From the NCBI RefSeq assembly GCF_025562755.1, contig NZ_CP103300.1, positions 2,102,501-2,166,500 of the forward strand: DNA of 64,000 nucleotides, in the 5' to 3' direction. Both the position numbers and the translations under genes were made by a program. The stretch is from Endozoicomonas euniceicola (lineage in GTDB: Bacteria; Pseudomonadota; Gammaproteobacteria; Pseudomonadales; Endozoicomonadaceae). How positions within the stretch are numbered: position 1 is the first letter of the stretch; each line of letters starts with the position of its first letter. Positions 23,596-32,104 of the stretch are shown here, piece by piece. A model generated the notes under the pieces. The model saw only the letters and a list, made by a program, of their open reading frames with translations, ran no database searches and had not been told where the DNA came from.

Positions 23596-24984
23596 ATGAC
23601 CGCAAGGATTGCTTTATTTTTGTCATTAGCAGCATTCAGTAGTTTATCTCAGGCTCAACAAATCGATGGTTCCATCCCCCCTCGCCTGGTCACTGACCGG
23701 ATTATTGTTCAGTACCACCCTGTGCCAACCTATGGAAATGCCATAGCATTTATTAAACAGGGGATTACCAGCGGTGCCTTTGGTGTTGCGGCTGGTAAGC
23801 AGAAGGATATTCTGGACCTTGGTTCAAGCGTAAATATTAACGATGCCACAATATTGGCCAATAGCCTTACTATTGACCCTCAGGTGGACTACGCCGAGCC
23901 TGATTACATCATGCAGGCCATGCAAATCCCAACCGACGCACGCTTCAGTGAACAATGGAACCTCAAAAACCCGGTTTCCGGAATCAACGCACCAGCAGCC
24001 TGGAATATCACAACCGGTAGCGAGGAAATTATTGTCGGAGTTGTTGATACCGGTGTCATAAAGCATTCAGACCTTGTGACTAACGTGGTAGATGGCTATG
24101 ACTTTATCAGTCACCCATGGATTGCTAACGATGGCGATGGTAGGGACAATCATGCCAAAGATCCGGGTGATGCTATTACCCAGATTGGTGCCTGTGGCTC
24201 TGTTAATGGTGTGCCTATTCCAAGCCGCCCGATGGACAGCAGCTGGCACGGTACCCATGTGGCAGGCACTATCGCTGCATTATCCAATAATAATAAGGGA
24301 GTCAGTGGTGTTGCCTGGACTACCAAAGTTATGCCCTTGCGAGCACTGGGTCGTTGTGGCGGCTACTCCTCTGATATCGTTGACGCCATGCTCTGGGCAG
24401 CCGGATTTGAAGTCTATGGCATGCCCAGAAATCCAAAACCGGTTAAAGTCCTTAACCTCAGCCTTGGCGGCAGCGCTGTAACCTGCCCCAGGATTTATCA
24501 AAACGCTTTCAATAAACTGGCTGAAGCTAATGTTTCCGTTGTAGTGGCCGCCGGTAATGAAAACAGGAATGCAGCACTGGCAACCCCCGCTAATTGTGAC
24601 AATGTCATCACAGTGGCTGCCATAGACAGAGAAGGCAACCGCAGCTGGTATTCCAACTTTGGTGCGAAGGTGGATATCGCCGCCCCCGGAGGAGAAACCA
24701 TGAACCTCGCCAACGGCATTTTATCCACCTCCAACAACGGAACCACTTCACCCAATCTCGATAACTATGAGTACTATCAGGGTACCAGCATGGCGACTCC
24801 TCACGTCGCTGGTGTTCTGGCATTGATTTATGCGGTCAATAAATCGCTCACCGCAGCCCGGGCTAACCAGATCATTCTTGATACCGCCCGGGCATTTCCG
24901 GCCGGAACCTGCAACAAAAGTCTTTGTGGCGCAGGGTTGCTTGATGCCGGAGCGGCTGTACTCAAAGCACAACAAAGTAAATGA
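23596..24984 (+). CDS. Secreted subtilisin-like serine protease (S8)
   Basis: 462 aa from the ATG at 23596; the in-frame ATG at 23557 adds 13 residues ahead of the signal and has no ribosome-binding site, whereas AGGA lies before 23596. A signal peptide ends near SQAQ. An inhibitor-like propeptide spans about residues 25-100. The catalytic domain has VVDTGV (Asp), HGTHVAGTIA (His) and GTSMATPHVAG (Ser), and Asn in VVAAGNEN for the oxyanion hole, so all catalytic residues are present. Several Cys pairs suggest disulfides in the secreted enzyme. No C-terminal PPC or other targeting domain is seen. It is followed by a hairpin and then the receptor-YfiR-kinase unit on the same strand. Confidence 0.93.
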   Translation: MTARIALFLSLAAFSSLSQAQQIDGSIPPRLVTDRIIVQYHPVPTYGNAIAFIKQGITSGAFGVAAGKQKDILDLGSSVNINDATILANSLTIDPQVDYAEPDYIMQAMQIPTDARFSEQWNLKNPVSGINAPAAWNITTGSEEIIVGVVDTGVIKHSDLVTNVVDGYDFISHPWIANDGDGRDNHAKDPGDAITQIGACGSVNGVPIPSRPMDSSWHGTHVAGTIAALSNNNKGVSGVAWTTKVMPLRALGRCGGYSSDIVDAMLWAAGFEVYGMPRNPKPVKVLNLSLGGSAVTCPRIYQNAFNKLAEANVSVVVAAGNENRNAALATPANCDNVITVAAIDREGNRSWYSNFGAKVDIAAPGGETMNLANGILSTSNNGTTSPNLDNYEYYQGTSMATPHVAGVLALIYAVNKSLTAARANQIILDTARAFPAGTCNKSLCGAGLLDAGAAVLKAQQSK

Positions 24985-25031
24985 CGAACAGACATTCTTT
25001 TACTAGGTTTTAGTTAAAAGGTGACGAAATC

Positions 25032-25062
25032 AGCCTGACCGTTTCAGCAGTACTGTCAGGCT
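25032..25062 (+). terminator. Hairpin after the subtilase gene
   Basis: AGCCTGAC at 25032-25039 and GTCAGGCT at 25055-25062 form an 8-bp stem with a 15-nt loop, 48 bp past the subtilase stop. TTCAGTTATT follows, only weakly T-rich. It lies just before the TTG start region of the TonB receptor. Confidence 0.4.
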
Positions 25063-25086
25063 TCAGTTATTCCATGGAGTGGAATT

Positions 25087-27213
25087 TTGAAAACACAACT
25101 GCTGCCCTCTGTTCTGGCCTCCTCCCTGTTTTTTGCCCTGAATGCCCATGCTGATCACCAGGCACAGGAATCGGAAGATGATGATTTTCTCGATTTCAGT
25201 CTTGAAGAGCTGATCTCACTGGATATTCCCGATGTCACATCAGTGTCCCGCAAAAAGCAGCGGTTAATGGACTCAGCAGCGGCTATTTATGTCATCACTT
25301 CCGAAGATATCCTGCGCAGTGGCGTGACCTCAATTCCTGAAGCCCTGCGTATGGTGCCCGGCATGCAGGTCGCCCGGCTAAACGGAAACATCTGGTCCAT
25401 CAGTACCCGGGGGTTCAATTACATCTTTGCTAATAAACTGCTGGTGCTAATAGATGGCAGAACCGTTTACTCTCCACTGTTTTCAGGCGTGAACTGGGAT
25501 GTTCAGGACACCCTGATGGAAGACATTGACCGTATCGAAGTGATCAGGGGGCCGGGGGCGGCGCTCTGGGGAGCCAATGCGGTTAACGGTGTCATTAATG
25601 TCATCACAAAAAAGGCGGCTGACACCCAGGGTAACCTGGTTTCTTTAGGAGCTGGTAATGAAGAAAAGGCTTTCGGCGCCTATCGTCATGGCGGTGAGTT
25701 CGGAGAAACCGGCTTTTACAAAGTTTACGTTAAAACCTTTGAACGGGACGGTCTGGCAAAAGCAGACGGCTCTGACGCCAATGATGACTGGAAAATGAAA
25801 CGGGTCGGTTTCAGGGCGGAGTGGAAGCCCGCTGCGGATACCGACTTCACGCTGCTTGGTGATATCTATGAAGGCACCACCCGGCCTGCTTTAACAATCT
25901 TTAAAAACGACGAGCCTTACGCTGGCGATAAAGGCATGCAGACGTTTGAAAATACAAGTCGTGACCAGAGGGGAGGAAACCTGATTGCCCACTGGAAGAA
26001 AACCCTGAGTGATACCGAAGACTATTCATTAAAAGCGGTTATCGATGACTACCAGAACTTTGACTACCGTGTCACTGAAAAAAGGCAGTCCTTCGATCTG
26101 GAGTTTCAACATTACTTCCAACCCATTGAGAACCATGACCTGGTCTGGGGACTGAGTTTTCGCAGGACCTGGTATCAGATGAGTGATATGAGATACATCA
26201 TTCACCGGGATGAAAACGGGCAACCAAAGGATTCCCGCCAGGATAATTTATACAGTCTGTTTGCCCAGGATGACATTACCCTGAACCATCACTGGAACGT
26301 ATCATTCAGTGCCCGTTATGAACACAACGAGTTTACCGGCAAAGAGTTTCAACCCAATGCCAAGCTGACCTGGAAGGTCAATGACAACAGAACACTCTGG
26401 GCTTCTGTCTCCAAAGCAGTCAAAACGCCTTCTGTCAGTGAGACCTCGGTCTATACCGACAACATTACTTTTTTCGAGGCGGACTTTGACATCCCTTATG
26501 CGGAGCGCAAAAAAGTGCTCGCCATTACGGACAACAGAGACCTTGAGTCTGAAAAGTTAACCGCCTTTGAATTAGGCTACCGGGAGCAGTTTGGCTCATC
26601 CTTTCGCCTCGATGTCACCGGCTTTTACAATCGATACAGTGATATCGTCGCTTATGTAGCCCAAACCAGCTGCCCTGATGGGTCACCCATCATTGGCGGT
26701 TTTATATGCCCTACAACAAGATCTAATTTCTACCGTCTGCCCTCAACATTAATCAACGGAATTGACGCCACAACCTATGGACTGGAAACCGTTGCCGACT
26801 GGCAAGTAAAAGACTGGTGGAAACTGCAACTGTCCTATAGCTGGCTGCAGGTAGACGCATCACCGAATACCAGCAATCCCAACCTGCAATTCGCACTCAA
26901 AGGCAACGAAGAACTTATTGAAAACCTCAGTGCCAATCACACAATGAACCTCCGTTCCAACATGAACCTGTCACACCAGTGGTATTTTGATGTCTGGATA
27001 AGAGGAATCAGTAATATGAAAAATGCCAATGTGCCGGGTTATACGGCGCTGGATGTAAGGCTTGCCAAAAAAGTAAACGAGAATCTTGAATTCTCACTGG
27101 TGGCTCAAAACCTCTTTGACAAACAAAGGGATGAATTCAACGAAATTTTCAGCGGGTTAAGCGCCACAGAGATTGAAGAATCCTGGTATGCGCAAATCCG
27201 CTGGTCATTTTAA
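25087..27213 (+). CDS. TonB-dependent receptor of the YfiR-associated type
   Basis: 708 aa. A signal peptide (ending NAHADH) and an acidic segment DDDFLDFSLEELISLDIPDV precede the plug domain (SAAAIYVITSEDILRSG, MVPGMQVARL, GPGAALWGANAVNGVINVITKK). A 22-strand-type barrel ends in a terminal aromatic (SWYAQIRWSF). The EELISLDI box and the RKKQ motif recur in receptors encoded beside YfiR and hybrid kinases. The start is TTG with GGAG 7 bp upstream. The ligand is unknown. The next gene, yfiR, starts 23 bp after the stop, and a signalling role, rather than simple uptake, is suggested by the neighbours. Confidence 0.9.
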   Translation: MKTQLLPSVLASSLFFALNAHADHQAQESEDDDFLDFSLEELISLDIPDVTSVSRKKQRLMDSAAAIYVITSEDILRSGVTSIPEALRMVPGMQVARLNGNIWSISTRGFNYIFANKLLVLIDGRTVYSPLFSGVNWDVQDTLMEDIDRIEVIRGPGAALWGANAVNGVINVITKKAADTQGNLVSLGAGNEEKAFGAYRHGGEFGETGFYKVYVKTFERDGLAKADGSDANDDWKMKRVGFRAEWKPAADTDFTLLGDIYEGTTRPALTIFKNDEPYAGDKGMQTFENTSRDQRGGNLIAHWKKTLSDTEDYSLKAVIDDYQNFDYRVTEKRQSFDLEFQHYFQPIENHDLVWGLSFRRTWYQMSDMRYIIHRDENGQPKDSRQDNLYSLFAQDDITLNHHWNVSFSARYEHNEFTGKEFQPNAKLTWKVNDNRTLWASVSKAVKTPSVSETSVYTDNITFFEADFDIPYAERKKVLAITDNRDLESEKLTAFELGYREQFGSSFRLDVTGFYNRYSDIVAYVAQTSCPDGSPIIGGFICPTTRSNFYRLPSTLINGIDATTYGLETVADWQVKDWWKLQLSYSWLQVDASPNTSNPNLQFALKGNEELIENLSANHTMNLRSNMNLSHQWYFDVWIRGISNMKNANVPGYTALDVRLAKKVNENLEFSLVAQNLFDKQRDEFNEIFSGLSATEIEESWYAQIRWSF

Positions 27214-27236
27214 ATCGGATGAAGGAGGACTGCTTC

Positions 27237-27803
27237 ATGTCGATTTTTACCAATGCTTCAGCCAAAGCAACCATAAAAGTAACAACCAAAGTAACGATCA
27301 TCAGTCTGGTATCTGCAATCCTGTTCAGCTTTCAGCTCAATACAGCCAGGGCTGCCACATCGCCGGAAGATAAAATTAAAACCGCTATCATTTTTAAACT
27401 CACCAAGTTCATCAGCTGGCCAAAAAAGACACAAAGTCTGACCATCTGTGTTCTGGGTGAAGGCTCTATCAACAATGAACTCCATAAAATCAATCGCAAG
27501 AACACGATGGGAAGGCGATTGTCAGTCACTCACAGAAACGCTAACTCTCCGTTCGAAAAGCTGTGCGATGCCTTGTTTATCCATAACATCGACAATGTCA
27601 CGGTCAAATCGGTTCTGAAACGACTGGAAGGCAAACCGGTTCTCACCATCAGTGATATCCGATCCTTTGTGGACTATGGTGGCATGATTGGCCTGAAACG
27701 TAGTGGTAAAAAAATCAATTTCTCCATTAACAATACTTCCGCAACCAATGCCAACTTAAACATCAACTCCAAACTACTGAAGCTGGCTAAGACTGTGAAG
27801 TGA
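27237..27803 (+). CDS. YfiR-family periplasmic regulator (DUF4154)
   Basis: 188 aa from the ATG at 27237, picked because AAGGAGG lies 8 bp upstream; an ATG at 27219 overlaps that site. A signal peptide of about 40 residues (long, ending TARAA) is followed by KIKTAIIFKLTKFISWP, LTICVLGEG, MGRRLSVTHR, CDALFIHN, and GKPVLTISDIRSFVDYGGMIGLKRSGKKINFSIN, the whole YfiR fold. In Pseudomonas YfiR is a periplasmic repressor of the diguanylate cyclase YfiN. Here no cyclase is adjacent; a hybrid kinase starts over the yfiR stop instead, so the likely partner is that kinase. Confidence 0.9.
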   Translation: MSIFTNASAKATIKVTTKVTIISLVSAILFSFQLNTARAATSPEDKIKTAIIFKLTKFISWPKKTQSLTICVLGEGSINNELHKINRKNTMGRRLSVTHRNANSPFEKLCDALFIHNIDNVTVKSVLKRLEGKPVLTISDIRSFVDYGGMIGLKRSGKKINFSINNTSATNANLNINSKLLKLAKTVK

Positions 27804-30655
27804 GAATGATTACTCTCAGAAACCTGCCCATAAAAAAGAAGCTTCGTTACGCCATGCTGATCACGGCTTATGCCGTGTTGCTGGCGATGTTATCGATCCA
27901 GACCGTAAGCGACCTGATTAAGTCCCGGTCAGCCCTGGTCAGTAATCTGGAAGTGCTTGCTGAAGTGGTTGGTGCCAATGCCGAAGCCGCACTGGTTTTT
28001 AAAGACCGGGAGTCAGCAACTACCCTGCTTAAAGGTTTTGCATCGGCCTCCAATATTCAGTCCGCTTTTCTGCTGACGCCGGAAGGCCATCTTATCGGAA
28101 CCTACCACCGCCACGGTGAACAGCCCTGGTCAATTAATTTTGATGACCTGGAGCGCCCTTCAACGGTATTCAGTAATACCCGCCTGCACCTGTACCGCCC
28201 CATTTACATGGACGGACAACGGATTGGAGCGATTTACATCCAGTCAAATCTGAACCTGCTCTACATACAGCTGACCCAGAACCTTCTGCTCGCCCTGATT
28301 GCCGCGCTGGTTTCCGTTCTCCTTACGTCAATACTGGCTTCAAAGCTGCAAAAGCTTCTGGGGCGCCCTATCATCGAACTGGCAGAAACCATCAGTTCAA
28401 TGACTGCAAAGCAGCAGTATGACCAAAAAGTTCATCGCTTTGATGACGACGAAATCGGGCAGCTCTATGATGACTTCAACGAAATGCTCATGTGCATCAA
28501 AGAGCGAGACCAGCGCCTGCAACAGCAACGGGAAACACTGGAAGCTTCAGTCGCAGAAAGAACCCGGAAGCTGCACGACACCAACCGGGAGTTGAAAGAA
28601 AATATTTCTGAACTTCGCGAAGCCAAAGAAGCTGCCTTTGGAGCTGCCAAGGCCAAAAGCTCTTTTCTCGCCAACATGAGCCATGAAATCCGGACCCCAA
28701 TGAACGGTGTTCTGGGCATGCTTGAACTGCTGAAGGACACCCGGCTTGACGGAACCCAGCGAGATTTTCTGGAAACCGCTTACAGTTCAGCTGACGCCCT
28801 GCTGCAAATCATTAACGACATTCTCGATTTCTCCAAAATTGAAGCGGGGAAAATGGAGATAGAGAATATTGATACCAATATTGCTGAAATAGCCGAAGAC
28901 GTCTGCGCACTGCTCTCTGGTAAAGCAAGAGAAAAACATCTGGAAATCAGTTGTTACACCGACGTCGACCTGCCAAACATCCTGAAAGGCGACTCCGTTC
29001 GTTTACGACAGGTGCTCACTAACCTGGTAGGCAATGCGGTGAAGTTCACCGAAACCGGTGAAGTGGTGGTACGCCTGAATATGGTTGAAAGAACACCTGA
29101 CACAGTCAGTGTCGAGTTTATGGTAGAAGACACCGGTATCGGTATTGCAGAGGATGCTCTCACCCACCTGTTCAGCGCCTTCACCCAGGCAGATGGTAGT
29201 ACAACCCGTCGGTTTGGTGGAACCGGACTGGGACTAACGATTTCAAAACAGCTCGTTGAACTGATGGGGGGCTCCATTCAGGTCACCACCGCTGAAGGGC
29301 TTGGTTCAACCTTTGCGTTCACGCTGGATATGGAGATATCAGAGACTGAGCCCTGGCCATCACGGAAAGTTAATCACGCCCTTGATGGGATAAAAGCCCT
29401 GATTGTTGATGACAACACCACGAACCGGGAGATCCTCCGCCACTACCTGAGTGCCTGGGGTATTGAGCACTCAGAATGCGACAGTGGACAAAAAGCTCTG
29501 GACATGATGCAGCAGGCAGTAAAAGACAAGCAACCCTATGAGCTGATCCTGCTTGATATGGATATGCCCTACATGGACGGTTTAATGCTGTCCGGGGAAA
29601 TAGAAAATGACCCGGAACTGGCAAAATCCCGAAGGATTATGTTGAGTTCCGCCGGTTTCATCACCCGGGCCAGACAGCAGGAAGTCGGTATTTCTGCCTG
29701 TCTCAGCAAACCTTACCGACAATCTCGCCTGCTCGATTCCGTTATGCAGGTTATGCACGATCATCAGGCTGGCCAGCACGATCATCAGCCGATAGAAAAC
29801 AACAACCCCGCCTTTTCATCTTCAATAAGGTTGTTGCTGGTTGAAGACAATATCGTCAACCAGAAAGTGGCGGTCAGTATGCTGAAAAAGGTAGGTCTGC
29901 CTGAGCCGGATATAGCCATTGACGGCAAGGAAGCAGTCTCCATGTCCCAAAGCAAGGAGTACGACCTGATTCTGATGGACTGCCAGATGCCGGGAATGTC
30001 TGGCTATGAAGCAACAGGATTGATCCGCAAAAGAGAGCGGTCGCATCATCAGCCGAGAATACCGATTATTGCCATGACCGCTAACGCGATGCAGGGCGAC
30101 AGGGAAAAGTGTCTGGCAGCAGGTATGGATGATTATCTCTCCAAGCCTATAAAGTCAGAAACCCTGTGCGATATGCTGACTCAGTGGCTCTTGTACGATA
30201 AAAAAGAGTTCGATGAAAGAGAGCATGATGAAAGAGAGTTCGATGAAAGTCAGGCTGAACAAGCCGTCGAAGCACTACCTCAGAATACGCCAGAAGAAAT
30301 CGAAACAGTCACCACCGACAGCAATGAACCGATTATTGATCAGGATACTTTCAATGCCCTCAAAGAGATCATGGAAGACGAATTCAGCAGTCTCCTCGAC
30401 AGTTATTTTGAAAACGCCCCAACCTTGCTGGAAGAACTGAAGCAGGCTGCCAGGGCAGCAGACCTGGAAGTCGTGATCCGCGCCGCTCATACGCTTAAGT
30501 CCAGCAGTGGCAACCTTGGGGCAACCCTTCTCGCAGAAATTGCTGGCACTATTGAAATACTGGGGAAAGAAGGAAAGTTGCAGGAAGCATCTGATTTGAT
30601 ACCGGGACTTGAGCAGGCAGTGAATCAGACACTGGCGGCCTATCGTCAGTTATAG
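27800..30655 (+). CDS. Hybrid histidine kinase with HAMP, two receivers and HPt
   Basis: 951 aa, from a GTG whose GTGA overlaps the yfiR stop; the ATG at 27806 is an equal candidate. Order: membrane span (about 18-36), periplasmic sensor (about 37-155), second span (160-180), HAMP (about 180-235), coiled coil, HisKA with FLANMSHEIRTPMNG (His295), HATPase_c (N box LVGNAVKFT, DTGIGI, GGTGLGL), REC1 (D537-D538, phospho-Asp586, Lys637), REC2 (Asp727, Lys782), and C-terminal HPt with AAHTLKSSSGN (His897). All phosphorelay residues are present, as in BarA-type kinases. An acidic linker with EFDERE-type DNA repeats precedes the HPt. No cognate response regulator lies nearby, so output is in trans. 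Confidence 0.93.
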   Translation: MRMITLRNLPIKKKLRYAMLITAYAVLLAMLSIQTVSDLIKSRSALVSNLEVLAEVVGANAEAALVFKDRESATTLLKGFASASNIQSAFLLTPEGHLIGTYHRHGEQPWSINFDDLERPSTVFSNTRLHLYRPIYMDGQRIGAIYIQSNLNLLYIQLTQNLLLALIAALVSVLLTSILASKLQKLLGRPIIELAETISSMTAKQQYDQKVHRFDDDEIGQLYDDFNEMLMCIKERDQRLQQQRETLEASVAERTRKLHDTNRELKENISELREAKEAAFGAAKAKSSFLANMSHEIRTPMNGVLGMLELLKDTRLDGTQRDFLETAYSSADALLQIINDILDFSKIEAGKMEIENIDTNIAEIAEDVCALLSGKAREKHLEISCYTDVDLPNILKGDSVRLRQVLTNLVGNAVKFTETGEVVVRLNMVERTPDTVSVEFMVEDTGIGIAEDALTHLFSAFTQADGSTTRRFGGTGLGLTISKQLVELMGGSIQVTTAEGLGSTFAFTLDMEISETEPWPSRKVNHALDGIKALIVDDNTTNREILRHYLSAWGIEHSECDSGQKALDMMQQAVKDKQPYELILLDMDMPYMDGLMLSGEIENDPELAKSRRIMLSSAGFITRARQQEVGISACLSKPYRQSRLLDSVMQVMHDHQAGQHDHQPIENNNPAFSSSIRLLLVEDNIVNQKVAVSMLKKVGLPEPDIAIDGKEAVSMSQSKEYDLILMDCQMPGMSGYEATGLIRKRERSHHQPRIPIIAMTANAMQGDREKCLAAGMDDYLSKPIKSETLCDMLTQWLLYDKKEFDEREHDEREFDESQAEQAVEALPQNTPEEIETVTTDSNEPIIDQDTFNALKEIMEDEFSSLLDSYFENAPTLLEELKQAARAADLEVVIRAAHTLKSSSGNLGATLLAEIAGTIEILGKEGKLQEASDLIPGLEQAVNQTLAAYRQL

Positions 30656-30724
30656 CCTTTAAACATAAAGATAAGGCTAAAATCAGCTTGGTAAATGCAA
30701 GCATATTTAGCTATCATTTGCTCC

Positions 30725-30979
30725 ATGAACAGCACCACCAGAAAAACTCTAAAGGCCATATTTTCTGAGCCGATCAATGGCAATATTGAATGGCGTAAAG
30801 TTGAGGCACTATTTATTTCGTTAGGAGCTGTCCGTACAACGAAAGGGGGTTCCTCAATTAGTTTTGTCCTGAATGATATTCGAGCTGACTTCCACAGACC
30901 ACACCCAGAAAAAGCATCCTTACGGTATCGCATCAAAGATGCCAGGCGATTTCTGATGAACGCGGGGATCACACCATGA
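30725..30979 (+). CDS. hicA: HicA-like mRNA interferase toxin
   Basis: 84 aa from the ATG at 30725; an earlier in-frame ATG at 30695 has no better ribosome-binding site. The dsRBD-like HicA fold is visible: RKTLKAIFSEPINGNIEWRKVEALFISLGA, a GGSSISFVLN strand, then RADFHRPHPEKASLRYRIKDARRFLMNAG. The catalytic His is expected at the FHRPH position, as in the COG4226-associated HicA branch. The stop overlaps the start of hicB (ATGA). This arrangement and the partner make a type II toxin-antitoxin module very likely. Confidence 0.85.
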   Translation: MNSTTRKTLKAIFSEPINGNIEWRKVEALFISLGAVRTTKGGSSISFVLNDIRADFHRPHPEKASLRYRIKDARRFLMNAGITP

Positions 30980-31308
30980 ACACTATGAAATACAAAGAGT
31001 ACATTGCCAGAATTGAGTACGATAATGAGGATCGTATATTCGTTGGTCATCTGGCAGGCATTCAGGATATTGTTGGGTTTCATGCCTCTACGGTGGATGA
31101 ACTTGAAAAAGCTTTCCATGAAGCAGTTGATAACTATCTTGCGATCAGCCACAAAACTGGTCGTCCAGTACAAAGACCTTATTCAGGAAATTTGATGCTT
31201 AGGGTAACTCCTGAAGTTCACGCCGCTGCTGCGACGGCTGCGAAAGCAAACGGAAAAAGCCTTAATCAATGGGCTTCTGAAGTTCTCGGTAACGCATCTC
31301 AACTCTGA
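30976..31308 (+). CDS. hicB: HicB antitoxin with C-terminal ribbon-helix-helix
   Basis: 110 aa. The N-terminal partially degraded RNase-H-like HicB domain (KYKEYIARIEYDNEDRIFVGHLAGI-type opening, FHASTVDELEKAFHEAVDNYL) is followed by an Arc/MetJ-like DNA-binding segment (LMLRVTPEVHAAAATAAKANGKSLNQWA). It should neutralise HicA and repress the hicAB promoter. It overlaps hicA by 4 bp, giving translational coupling. Confidence 0.9.
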   Translation: MNTMKYKEYIARIEYDNEDRIFVGHLAGIQDIVGFHASTVDELEKAFHEAVDNYLAISHKTGRPVQRPYSGNLMLRVTPEVHAAAATAAKANGKSLNQWASEVLGNASQL

Positions 31309-31327
31309 CACTCCTATATACAGCCAG

Positions 31328-31921
31328 ATGACTAAAACAATTAAAATAGAAACAGAGCGATTATTTCTGCGGCAATGGCGAAATAGTGATTTCGCCCCAT
31401 TTGCTGAGATGAACTCAGATGAAAGAGTCATGGAGTTCTACCCATCTACTTTGTCACAGCAACAAAGTGATAAAATGGCTTCTCGCTGCCAGTCACTGAT
31501 CAAAAAGAGAGGCTGGGGTTTTTGGGCACTTGAAGAAAAGAAATCAAACCAATTCATCGGCTTTACGGGATTACACATCCCAACTCATGATTTACCATTT
31601 TCCCCCTGTGTAGAGATTGGCTGGAGGCTTTCCCCGTTATTTTGGGGACAAGGCTTAGTAACAGAAGCAGCAAAAGCTGCCCTGAACGCTGCCTTTAAGA
31701 CCTTAAACCTTGATGAAATCGTATCATTTGCTTCCATCGGCAATGTCAGGTCGATTGCTGTAATGGAGAGAATTAATATGACTAAAGAGCAAGGTACATT
31801 TGAACACCCTGCTCTGCCGGTTGGACACCCGCTTAGAGAGCATTGTCTGTATCGATTGCCTAAATCACGATGGAGCGAAAGTGTTAAGGGTAGATTGTGT
31901 GTGACTGAAGCCAGCCATTAA
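31328..31921 (+). CDS. GNAT acetyltransferase (RimJ/RimL-like)
   Basis: 197 aa. TERLFLRQW at the N-terminus and VEIGWRLSPLFWGQGLVTEAAKAAL (acetyl-CoA-binding motif A) followed by NVRSIAVMERINM are typical of RimJ/RimL-type N-acetyltransferases, which modify protein N-termini or small amines. The substrate is unknown. It begins 19 bp behind hicB on the same strand and has a lower GC feel than the flanking fadE gene, so the three-gene segment may have arrived together. Confidence 0.82.
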   Translation: MTKTIKIETERLFLRQWRNSDFAPFAEMNSDERVMEFYPSTLSQQQSDKMASRCQSLIKKRGWGFWALEEKKSNQFIGFTGLHIPTHDLPFSPCVEIGWRLSPLFWGQGLVTEAAKAALNAAFKTLNLDEIVSFASIGNVRSIAVMERINMTKEQGTFEHPALPVGHPLREHCLYRLPKSRWSESVKGRLCVTEASH

Positions 31922-31945
31922 GTTAGCTGAACCCCTACAAAAGAA

Positions 31946-31965
31946 AACCCCGCAATTGCGGGGTT
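31946..31965 (-). terminator. Intrinsic terminator for the acyl-CoA dehydrogenase
   Basis: AACCCCGCAATTGCGGGGTT is a perfect palindrome. On the minus strand it is followed by TTCTTTTG, a good T-run. It ends transcription from the minus-strand dehydrogenase gene, whose stop is 140 bp upstream, and can also stop the plus-strand GNAT transcript. Confidence 0.85.
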
Positions 31966-32104
31966 CAAGAACACTGGACGTACTCCTTCTGGCATCCTGC
32001 CTTTTTATTATGCGTCCCTGCCTCTACAGTCCTTGTAGATTTTACTCATCCAGCTCTTTAACTATAGCCTTAAAGCTGGTCTATCAGTCAACTTTTCGGT
32101 CTGG

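Noticed and set aside
30653..30679. Terminator after the hybrid kinase
   Set aside because: TAGCCTT/AAGGCTA is a short 7-bp stem including the stop codon with no T-run; not convincing.
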